DNA from: Clostridia bacterium
GTDB taxonomy: Bacteria > Bacillota > Clostridia > Christensenellales > HGM11417
Reading direction: 5' to 3'
NCBI GenBank assembly: GCA_017407365.1
Contig: JAFQWR010000233.1
Coordinates: forward strand, 1 to 5,024
Length of the DNA: 5,024 nucleotides
Position numbers and translations under genes: made by a program. Of the stretch, positions 1 to 5,024 are shown piece by piece. Numbering within the stretch: position 1 is the first letter of the stretch; every line of letters starts with the position of its first letter. The notes beneath the pieces were generated by a model. The model did not search any database. It saw only the letters and a list, made by a program, of their open reading frames with translations, and was not told where the DNA came from.

Positions 1-1
1 C

Positions 2-1294
2 CTACACCTCTACGCCCATCTTTTTGAGATTTGCCTTGATGCGGTCTTGCAGAGAACGGGTGTACGAAAACTCCTGCTCCCATTCGCGATATTTTTCGCT
101 GATGTGTTCAATGAAAATCTTCCGCTGGATGGGATCGTGCATATAGTTGCATTGCTCGCTGAGCGCAACGGTGTATTCCTGGTCGAGCTTGGTAATAAGA
201 TAGGTGTTTGCCGCGTAGTTGGCGGAAAAGGTGTTAAATAGTGTCTGTCTTTCCGAAACACTGAGATCGAGATATCTTAAAAACTCGGTGTCGTTACGGA
301 AGGCGTCGCGGTAGAGATGAGCGGTGTCGTTATAAAGATAGCTTTTCAGCAGCATCACAAGGCACCCGTTTACCTTTGTCTGCGCCCCGAATTCATCAAT
401 CAGTGAGAGGCCCTTTTCGAAGCACTCCTTTGCCTTATTTGCAAAGCGCGAGCGCCTATCAGGGTCTATCTCCTCATTTTTCAGAAAAAGCGTACAGCCA
501 AGCCCGTATACGTCGTAGCACAGAATGTCCGTAAGCATTTCAATCTCTTCAAGATGGGATTTTTCACGCTGTAAAACGCTTTCGAACACCCCCACAAGGG
601 AAAGAAAATCTCTTTGCGAAAGGGCGCCGCGCATATTTTCGCTTTTGAGGAATACATCGATATACGCCTTTGCAAAATATACCGTGCTGTTGACTTCGGC
701 ACTCCTATTGACCGTTTCCAGATACTGCCGAAGCTCCTTGTTATCCGAATAGTAATACGCCGCAAGCACACCTGCCAAAATGGTGGCACGGATGTTCTCC
801 TCCGAGTGCAGCTGACCGCTTTTGAGCATAACAAACACGTGCTTCCAATCGGCAATCCTCGAAAAGTAATCCGTTTCGATATCCTTTACAAGCTGTCTTT
901 CAAACAGCTGAAAAATGACCTGCGCTATTTCGCTGTCCGTCTGGGTGGTACGGTCGTATTGCACCTCCTCCACAAACGAGCCCAGAATATCGGAGGGAAG
1001 CTCTGACGGCTTTTTGTTGATCAGCACCGAGCAGATGTTTGACACAGGCATTTTGGCAAGCAGATATCCCCATTCCAGCATAAGATTGGGGCTGATTGAC
1101 CCGTTTTTATCCTCTAACAGCAGAATCGCCTGATCGCTCTGACAGATCTGATTCATCACCTGTGCGCCCACGTAGAGGTCCTTGGGCTGACCGCCGCCTA
1201 CAATGGCCCTCTTCTTTCCGCCCCTGTTGATGATTTCCGCAAGCTCATACGCAAGCGGTCTGTTGCCGCTCCAACCGATGAATACCGTATCCAT
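2..1294 (-). CDS. TIR-like nucleotide-binding domain protein with helical C-terminal region
   Basis: This is a complete 430-residue protein. Residues 1-110 look like a TIR-like Rossmann domain of the kind annotated as predicted nucleotide-binding proteins. It opens with a hydrophobic strand and VFIGWSG (residues 4-10), followed by a helix. ICQSDQAILLLED (50-62) is the central strand. NLMLEWGYLLAK (70-81) carries the Glu (E74) at the place of the catalytic glutamate in NAD-cleaving TIR-like domains, and ELPSDILG (98-105) matches the usual end of the fold. Residues 140-430 are mostly helical, with TPR-like helix pairs such as AKECFEKGLSLIDEFG (288-303), and I cannot name a family for them. There is no signal peptide or membrane segment, so it is likely cytosolic. 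The start is fixed by a GGGAGGA site 6 nt upstream. Known relatives of the N-terminal domain act as NADases or nucleotide sensors in antiphage systems; a similar role here is inference. The domain call is fairly secure, the function is not. Confidence 0.82.
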   Translation of the reverse strand: MDTVFIGWSGNRPLAYELAEIINRGGKKRAIVGGGQPKDLYVGAQVMNQICQSDQAILLLEDKNGSISPNLMLEWGYLLAKMPVSNICSVLINKKPSELPSDILGSFVEEVQYDRTTQTDSEIAQVIFQLFERQLVKDIETDYFSRIADWKHVFVMLKSGQLHSEENIRATILAGVLAAYYYSDNKELRQYLETVNRSAEVNSTVYFAKAYIDVFLKSENMRGALSQRDFLSLVGVFESVLQREKSHLEEIEMLTDILCYDVYGLGCTLFLKNEEIDPDRRSRFANKAKECFEKGLSLIDEFGAQTKVNGCLVMLLKSYLYNDTAHLYRDAFRNDTEFLRYLDLSVSERQTLFNTFSANYAANTYLITKLDQEYTVALSEQCNYMHDPIQRKIFIEHISEKYREWEQEFSYTRSLQDRIKANLKKMGVEV

Positions 1295-1300
1295 ACAGCT

Positions 1301-1307
1301 TCCTCCC
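1301..1307 (-). promoter_or_regulatory. Ribosome binding site of the TIR-like gene
   Basis: Read on the minus strand this is GGGAGGA, a near-perfect Shine-Dalgarno match, separated from the ATG at 1294-1292 by 6 nt. It supports this ATG as the start. Confidence 0.85.
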
Positions 1308-1323
1308 GTGTATTACCTTTTCT

Positions 1324-1352
1324 ATTATAGCATACTTCCCGAAAGAAAACAA
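1324..1352 (-). promoter_or_regulatory. Sigma-A type promoter with extended -10 for the TIR-like gene
   Basis: On the minus strand a perfect -10 box TATAAT (1329-1324) is directly preceded by TGC, an extended -10 element. A -35 box TTGTTT (1352-1347) lies 17 nt upstream. Transcription would start about 10-20 nt before the ribosome binding site, giving a short leader. It suggests the gene is expressed from its own housekeeping-type promoter rather than from a distant operon start. Confidence 0.78.
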
Positions 1353-1363
1353 ACGCTTTTGGC

Positions 1364-1374
1364 TTTGTAACAAA
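1364..1374. repeat. Short palindrome upstream of the TIR-like gene promoter
   Basis: TTTGT-A-ACAAA is an 11-bp perfect inverted repeat with a one-base centre, 11 bp upstream of the minus-strand -35 box. It could be a regulator half-site pair, but in AT-rich intergenic DNA a palindrome this short can occur by chance. Confidence 0.3.
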
Positions 1375-1429
1375 ATAAAGAGAGGCTCTCCCTGCATCAA
1401 TCTGCCCTTTTGAGGTGTCAACAGAAAAA

Positions 1430-1442
1430 AAAACGCCGTTTT
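1430..1442. repeat. Short palindrome in the divergent intergenic region
   Basis: AAAACG-C-CGTTTT is a 13-bp perfect inverted repeat with a one-base centre. It sits between the two divergent promoters, about 45 bp upstream of the plus-strand -35 box. It overlaps a second AT-only palindrome (TTTTATAAAA, 1439-1448). It could be an operator or an AT-rich upstream activating region; no known regulator site is recognised. Confidence 0.35.
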
Positions 1443-1486
1443 ATAAAAAATATGCACGCTTTTCACGCCGCAACGAAGCAAACCGC

Positions 1487-1515
1487 TTGACATATTTTGC
1501 TGTTTGTGTTATTTT
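1487..1515 (+). promoter_or_regulatory. Consensus sigma-A promoter for the CFI-box/peptidase operon
   Basis: A perfect -35 box TTGACA (1487-1492) is followed after 17 nt by a -10 box TATTTT (1510-1515), which is preceded by TGT (1507-1509), an extended -10 element. The first gene starts 38 bp after the -10 box, so the leader is only about 30 nt. This leaves no room for a riboswitch or attenuator. Confidence 0.8.
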
Positions 1516-1540
1516 ATTGACAAGTATTTTTACCAACGAT

Positions 1541-1546
1541 AAGGAG
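1541..1546 (+). promoter_or_regulatory. Ribosome binding site of the CFI-box gene
   Basis: AAGGAG lies 7 nt before the ATG at 1554. It is the only in-frame start with such a site and decides the start codon. Confidence 0.85.
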
Positions 1547-1553
1547 CAGAATT

Positions 1554-2072
1554 ATGGGCTTTGGCGTATTTACCACCTGCACGAGCTGCAAGCATTGCAG
1601 TCCCAACAAGCACCCCTTAAAAACCACGGGCGACGGTAGCTTTACAGATACCCGCCCCGATTACGAAAAGGTGTGGTGCGCATACCGAAAAGAGTACGTA
1701 CGTCCCGGTGACGCACAGTCCTGGTGCTATGAGGAGGGCTCCTCCGGCTCCTCCGGGTGCTTTTTGACCTCTGCCTGCGTCAGCTTCAAGGGGCTGAGCG
1801 ACGATTGCAGAGAGCTTACCGCACTTCGTGCCTTCCGGGATGGCTACTTAAAATCCACCGAGGAGGGATGTGCCTTAGTGGAGGAATACTACCGCATTGC
1901 GCCCGAAATTGTAAAGGCGATTGACGCATCCGAAAAAAGAGCAGAAATTTACGAATACATCTATCAGCAGGTGCTTCATTGCATCACGCTGATTGAGTCC
2001 GACAATTATGCCGCCGCAGTAGACGCCTACCGCACGATGGTAGAGAGTGCAAAAGCACAGGCGCAGGCATAA
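1554..2072 (+). CDS. Small cysteine-rich protein with zinc-knuckle-like head and CFI-box domain
   Basis: This is a 172-residue protein of unknown function with ten cysteines. Residues 9-15 form C-x2-C-x2-C, followed by WC at 41-42 and WC at 57-58. This pattern suggests a metal (zinc) binding head of about 60 residues. A Gly/Ser linker GSSGSSG (62-68) leads into CFLTSACV (69-76), then CRELTALRAFRDGYL (85-99) and ALVEEYYRIAPEIVKAI (107-123). This order (Cys-Phe-hydrophobic-Thr/Ala, LRxFRD, YYxxxP) matches what I know as the CFI-box domain, which occurs at the end of many bacterial proteins of varied architecture. Its function is not known to me. Residues 124-172 form further helices, ending in an Ala/Gln-rich tail. 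There is no signal peptide or transmembrane stretch. It lies 38 bp before the peptidase gene, on the same strand and with no terminator between, so co-transcription is likely. The reading frame and start are secure, the role is unknown. Confidence 0.85.
   Translation: MGFGVFTTCTSCKHCSPNKHPLKTTGDGSFTDTRPDYEKVWCAYRKEYVRPGDAQSWCYEEGSSGSSGCFLTSACVSFKGLSDDCRELTALRAFRDGYLKSTEEGCALVEEYYRIAPEIVKAIDASEKRAEIYEYIYQQVLHCITLIESDNYAAAVDAYRTMVESAKAQAQA
1737..1756 (+). repeat. 9-bp tandem repeat encoding the Gly/Ser linker
   Basis: GGCTCCTCC occurs twice in a row (1737-1745, 1746-1754) followed by GG. It is in frame and encodes the GSSGSSG linker that separates the cysteine-rich head from the CFI-box. Copy number could vary between strains without breaking the frame. 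Confidence 0.75.
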
Positions 2073-2099
2073 GCGGAATAACAGCAAAATCATACTTTT

Positions 2100-2104
2100 A
2101 GGAG
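2100..2104 (+). promoter_or_regulatory. Ribosome binding site of the M13 peptidase gene
   Basis: AGGAG sits 6 nt before the ATG at 2111. The 38-bp gap from the upstream stop holds no hairpin terminator or convincing promoter, so this site would serve internal initiation on a shared mRNA. Confidence 0.82.
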
Positions 2105-2110
2105 AAGAAA

Positions 2111-4009
2111 ATGGATACGATCAGAATTCAGGACGATTTATACACCTACGTCAACCGCGAAAAGCTGGAATCGTTGGTGATTCCCGACGATTTACCCTGC
2201 GTGGGCGGCTTCACCTCCCTTTCGGTTGACATTCAGAAGCTGATGATTGGCGAGCTGAAAAGTATGTGCGAAAGTAAGGCATACCCCAATGAGCACTTAA
2301 AGCGTGCCTGCACCCTGTTTGCGGCTGCATCCGATGCGGCAAAAAAGGAGGCGGACGGCATTCAGCCCGCGCTCAACCATCTTGCTGTTTTAGACAGCGT
2401 GGATTCCGTTGATGCAATGAACGGCATGCTGAAAACACTTCTCACCGAAAGAATTCCTCTGCCCTTCGCGCTGATGACGGAAACGGATATGAAGGACACC
2501 TCCCGTCACAGCGTATTCATTCAGGGCCCGAGCGTTATTCTGCCCGATGCATCCTACTATAAGCCCGAGATGGAAGCGCAGAAAACGGCAATCCTGGGCA
2601 TCTGGGCAAACATGGCAAAGATGATTCTTGCCAAAACGCCGCTTTCCGAGAAAGACCAAGAGCAATATCTTGCAGACACCTTAGCCTTCGACGCCCTGCT
2701 TGGCGCAACGGTGAAAACCAGCGAGGAATGGTCGGAATACGTAAAAATTTACAATCCCATGAAAACGGCAAGGGTTGCCACCATGCTCAAGCCCCTCAGC
2801 TTAAAGGCCCTTCTGGGCGAGCTGTTTGGCTTTGTACCCGAAAGCGTGATTGTCACCGAGCCCCGCTATTTCAAGGCATTCCGCTCCATCTTCAACGAGC
2901 AGACGTTCGTGCAGTATAAGCATTGGGCATACGTAACCGCACTGATTGACGCCTGCCCTCTGCTCAGCGAGGAGCTGAGAGAAATCGGCAGTATGTATCA
3001 CCGTGCCATTGCGGGCATTGCCGCCGTTACCCCCATCGATAAGTTTGCCTACGAGCTTGCCTCTGAAATGTATTCCGAGCCGATGGGCGTTTACTACGGC
3101 GAAAAATACTTCGGCGAGGAGGCCAAAAAGGACATCACCGCCATTGTATATCAGATTATCGACACCTACAAGGAGCGCATTGCCACCAACGAGATTTTAG
3201 AGGAAAGCACCAAGCAGAAGGCAATCACGAAGCTTTCTAAAATCGGCGTTAAAATGGGCTATCCCGATAGAATTGACCCCTTCTACAACGAGCTTGTATT
3301 CGATGAAAGCGCATCTCTCTATGACATCGTGATGTCCTTGAAGAAAATCCGTCAGGCATACCGCCTTGCCAAGCTCACCAAGCCCGTAGACCGCACCACG
3401 TGGGAGATGCCCGGGCACATGGTCAACGCCTGCTACAACCCCTTTGTCAACGACATCACCTTCCCTGCCGCAATTCTGCAGCCCCCCTTCTATTCCTTGA
3501 AGCAGACGCGCAGCGAAAACTTAGGCGGTATCGGCGCGGTTATCGGTCACGAGATTTCGCACGCATTCGACAGCAACGGTGCAAAGTGCGACGAAAACGG
3601 AAACATCAACAACTGGTGGACAAAAGAGGACAACCGCAGATTCAAGGCAAAAATCAAGGCAATGATCAAGCAGTTTGACAAGATTGAGCTGCCCTGGGGC
3701 GTGGTAAACGGAAGCTTTATCGTAAGCGAAAACATGGCAGACAACGGCGGTATGGCAGTTACCCTTGCCATCATGGCAAAAACGGAAAACGCAAGCTACG
3801 AGGAATACTTCAAAAACTGGGCGCGCGTATGGTGCCAGAAGGCAAAGCCCGAATATCAGCAGCTGCTTCTCAGCTTAGACGTGCACGGCCCTGCTATTCT
3901 GCGTGCCAATATGCCCCCGAGAAACTTCCCCGAGTGGTACACCGCCTTTGGCGTAACCTGCAAGGACGAGATGTATATCGCACCCAAAAAGCGTGTGGTA
4001 ATCTGGTAA
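2111..4009 (+). CDS. pepO: M13 family zinc metallopeptidase (PepO/neprilysin-like)
   Basis: This is a complete 632-residue oligopeptidase, the usual length for bacterial PepO. The N-terminal M13 domain begins with DDLYTYVN (about residues 8-15) and runs to roughly residue 375; the catalytic domain covers about 435-632. The zinc site is intact: HEISH at 480-484 (H480 and H484 bind zinc, E481 is the catalytic base) and ENMAD at 540-544 (E540 is the third ligand, D544 the supporting acid). NACY (439-442) corresponds to the substrate-binding NAxY motif, and DVHGPAILR (590-598) supplies the conserved His592 and Arg598. The protein ends in a Trp, as family members typically do. There is no signal peptide or N-terminal membrane anchor, unlike mammalian neprilysin, so a cytosolic enzyme that cuts short peptides is expected. 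It follows the CFI-box gene by 38 bp and is closed by a terminator at 4061-4097. The family assignment is very secure; the symbol is by family analogy. Confidence 0.96.
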   Translation: MDTIRIQDDLYTYVNREKLESLVIPDDLPCVGGFTSLSVDIQKLMIGELKSMCESKAYPNEHLKRACTLFAAASDAAKKEADGIQPALNHLAVLDSVDSVDAMNGMLKTLLTERIPLPFALMTETDMKDTSRHSVFIQGPSVILPDASYYKPEMEAQKTAILGIWANMAKMILAKTPLSEKDQEQYLADTLAFDALLGATVKTSEEWSEYVKIYNPMKTARVATMLKPLSLKALLGELFGFVPESVIVTEPRYFKAFRSIFNEQTFVQYKHWAYVTALIDACPLLSEELREIGSMYHRAIAGIAAVTPIDKFAYELASEMYSEPMGVYYGEKYFGEEAKKDITAIVYQIIDTYKERIATNEILEESTKQKAITKLSKIGVKMGYPDRIDPFYNELVFDESASLYDIVMSLKKIRQAYRLAKLTKPVDRTTWEMPGHMVNACYNPFVNDITFPAAILQPPFYSLKQTRSENLGGIGAVIGHEISHAFDSNGAKCDENGNINNWWTKEDNRRFKAKIKAMIKQFDKIELPWGVVNGSFIVSENMADNGGMAVTLAIMAKTENASYEEYFKNWARVWCQKAKPEYQQLLLSLDVHGPAILRANMPPRNFPEWYTAFGVTCKDEMYIAPKKRVVIW

Positions 4010-4060
4010 AAAAAGCCTGCCTCCCATACACGGAAAAGGCAGACGGAAATAAGCCTATAC

Positions 4061-4097
4061 GGGCAGAGAATGCAAAATGCGTCCTCTGCCCTTTTTT
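4061..4097 (+). terminator. Rho-independent terminator of the CFI-box/peptidase operon
   Basis: A perfect 8-bp GC-rich stem (GGGCAGAG 4061-4068 with CTCTGCCC 4084-4091) is followed immediately by six T residues (4092-4097). The 15-nt loop can itself form a small GCA/TGC mini-stem (4072-4080). It lies 51 bp after the peptidase stop codon. Confidence 0.88.
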
Positions 4098-4196
4098 ATG
4101 CCCGAAGCAGACCATCGCCTTATGACGGAATATGCGTTATGCCTGCACCTCTGTGCTGAAACAGAGAGCGTAGATACCTTTATGTCAACAGCCGAT

Positions 4197-4231
4197 AAAA
4201 AACCGCCCCCTTATTTGCGATAAGAGAGCGG
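4197..4231 (-). terminator. Rho-independent terminator of the mannosidase gene
   Basis: On the minus strand a 12-bp stem (4231-4220 with 4214-4203, including two G-U pairs) closes a 5-nt loop and is followed by six T residues (4202-4197). The stem can be extended by one G-U and one A-U pair. It begins 22 bp after the TAA of the alpha-mannosidase gene. Confidence 0.9.
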
Positions 4232-4253
4232 CTATGTTCCTTGCGGATGGCAA

Positions 4254-5024
4254 TTATTTTTTCTTCAACAGCAGGGTTTTGATTTCAAACTGATTGAAGT
4301 GCAGGAGAATTTCCCTTCCCGTGGCGAGCAGAACGGGGTTTTCCTCCAGCATATCCGTCTGATATACCTCGTATTCGCCGCTCAAGGTTAACACGCAGTC
4401 TGTATAGGAGCGCTCGCATTCGTAAATACGAAGCACGGTGGCGTCACTATCCTCTGCATATTTCACCGTTTCGCAGATGACATTGGGCTGAGAGATGCCG
4501 CACACGGGCACCTGCACCTCGCCGCCAAAGGCTACGGGCGCACGGTTGAAGGCGTAGGCAGGAAGCACCACGCTCTCCGCCGAAAAGCCGCCCTCGTGCG
4601 GGAGAAGCGCATAATTGAAGTATTTCACACCGCAATCTGCGCTTGTATCGGGACGTCTGCCGCTTTTTAAGAGGCTTAATCCCATACGCTTGCCCCTTAC
4701 GCTGACGCCGTATTTGCTCTGATTGAGAAGAGCAACACCGAAGCGTGTTTCGGATAAATCCGTCCACTTATGGTTGCAGACCTCGTATTTTGCCTGCTCC
4801 TCGCTTGTATTTCGGGTGGTGGGACGCTCTAAAAAGCCAAACTGCACCTCGCTTTTGAAGGTGGACGCCATGATATTGGTGGAAAAATCCGCCTTGATGA
4901 GCTTGTGGTGATCGTTCCAATCGAGCTTGCTTTCAAAGACAACAACAGGATTGTGCGCATAGAATACGGTATCCTGCGTGAGGGTGCTGTGCTCGCCCAG
5001 GCGGTACACACTGCGCACACGCAG
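4254..5024 (-). CDS. GH38 alpha-mannosidase, C-terminal part (5' end outside window)
   Basis: About 256 residues are visible, the C-terminal quarter of an enzyme that is usually around 900-1050 residues. The frame is open to the window edge (the codons at 5024-5019 read Leu-Arg), so the GTG at 5018 is an internal Val, not a start. The recognisable GH38 C-terminal beta-domain signatures are, in order: HHKLIKADF and QFGFLERPTTRNTS in the first 75 visible residues, EVCNHKWTDLSE followed by FGVALLNQSKYG (about 81-106), FNYALLPHEGGF (about 136-147), AEDSDATVLRIYE, and the terminal FEIKTLLL. The family hydrolyses terminal alpha-mannose residues in glycans. The N-terminal catalytic barrel with its zinc ligands and nucleophile lies beyond the edge, so activity cannot be judged. 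No secretion signal can be assessed. The gene converges on the peptidase operon and has its own terminator. Confidence 0.93.
   Translation of the reverse strand: MRVRSVYRLGEHSTLTQDTVFYAHNPVVVFESKLDWNDHHKLIKADFSTNIMASTFKSEVQFGFLERPTTRNTSEEQAKYEVCNHKWTDLSETRFGVALLNQSKYGVSVRGKRMGLSLLKSGRRPDTSADCGVKYFNYALLPHEGGFSAESVVLPAYAFNRAPVAFGGEVQVPVCGISQPNVICETVKYAEDSDATVLRIYECERSYTDCVLTLSGEYEVYQTDMLEENPVLLATGREILLHFNQFEIKTLLLKKK

Noticed and set aside
1245..1493. Minus-strand 82-codon frame across the divergent intergenic region
   Set aside because: It covers the minus-strand promoter and ribosome binding site of the TIR-like gene and overlaps that gene's start in another frame; the translation shows no recognisable domain.
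1415..1639. Plus-strand 74-codon frame overlapping the start of the CFI-box gene
   Set aside because: It spans the -35 and -10 boxes of the operon promoter, lacks a ribosome binding site and starts with a rare codon; the CFI-box frame has clear domain motifs.
4017..4042. Weak inverted repeat CTGCC/GGCAG just after the peptidase stop
   Set aside because: Only five pairs over a 16-nt loop and no T-tract; the real terminator is the 8-bp stem at 4061-4097.
4149..4166. Six-base hairpin CTCTGT/ACAGAG with a 6-nt loop between the two terminators
   Set aside because: It has no T-tract on either strand, a short stem, and no match to a known RNA; a hairpin of this size is expected by chance.
4122..4223. 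Small plus-strand reading frame of 33 codons (starting MTEYALCLHL) in the convergent gap
   Set aside because: It has no ribosome binding site, starts 25 bp after the T-tract of the plus-strand terminator with no promoter, and its 3' end lies inside the minus-strand terminator hairpin.
5016..5018. GTG as a start codon for the mannosidase fragment
   Set aside because: The frame continues open upstream to the window edge, there is no room for a ribosome binding site, and GH38 homology begins in the middle of the family; it is an internal Val codon.
1..5024. CRISPR array, tRNA/rRNA, insertion sequence or integrase remnants
   Set aside because: No regularly spaced repeats, no tRNA-like cloverleaf or CCA ends, no transposase-like frames and no terminal inverted repeats were seen; the genes fill almost the whole window.

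Overview
The window reads as chromosomal DNA of a low-to-mid GC Firmicute, most likely a gut-type Clostridia lineage. This is inferred from strong AGGAG-type ribosome binding sites, consensus sigma-A promoters with extended -10 boxes, compact intergenic regions with intrinsic terminators, and the combination of an M13 (PepO-like) peptidase with a GH38 alpha-mannosidase. The assignment is an inference, not a database match.

Layout. (1) Positions 2-1294, minus strand: a 430-residue protein with an N-terminal TIR-like nucleotide-binding domain and a long, mostly helical C-terminal region resembling TPR-like repeats. It has its own promoter. What lies downstream of it is cut off by the left edge. 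(2) Positions 1295-1553: a divergent intergenic region with two back-to-back promoters, one per direction. Between them are two short palindromes and no gene. (3) Positions 1554-2072, plus strand: a small cysteine-rich protein with a CxxCxxC zinc-knuckle-like head, a Gly/Ser linker and a CFI-box-like domain. (4) Positions 2111-4009, plus strand: a complete M13-family zinc metallopeptidase without a signal peptide, 38 bp behind the CFI-box gene and probably in the same transcript. (5) Positions 4010-4253: a convergent intergenic region with one intrinsic terminator per strand. (6) Positions 4254-5024, minus strand: the C-terminal part of a GH38 alpha-mannosidase that runs off the right edge.

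How they fit together. The CFI-box gene and the peptidase look like a two-gene operon (promoter near 1487-1515, terminator near 4061-4097). The mannosidase belongs to a separate, convergent transcription unit for glycan breakdown. The TIR-like gene is divergently transcribed. Its domain type is common in bacterial immune effectors, but no sensor, cyclase or other partner gene is visible here, so a defence role is only a hypothesis. I see no tRNA, rRNA, CRISPR array, insertion sequence or integrase. The most interesting parts are the TIR-like fusion protein and the unexplained CFI-box/zinc-knuckle protein paired with a peptidase.
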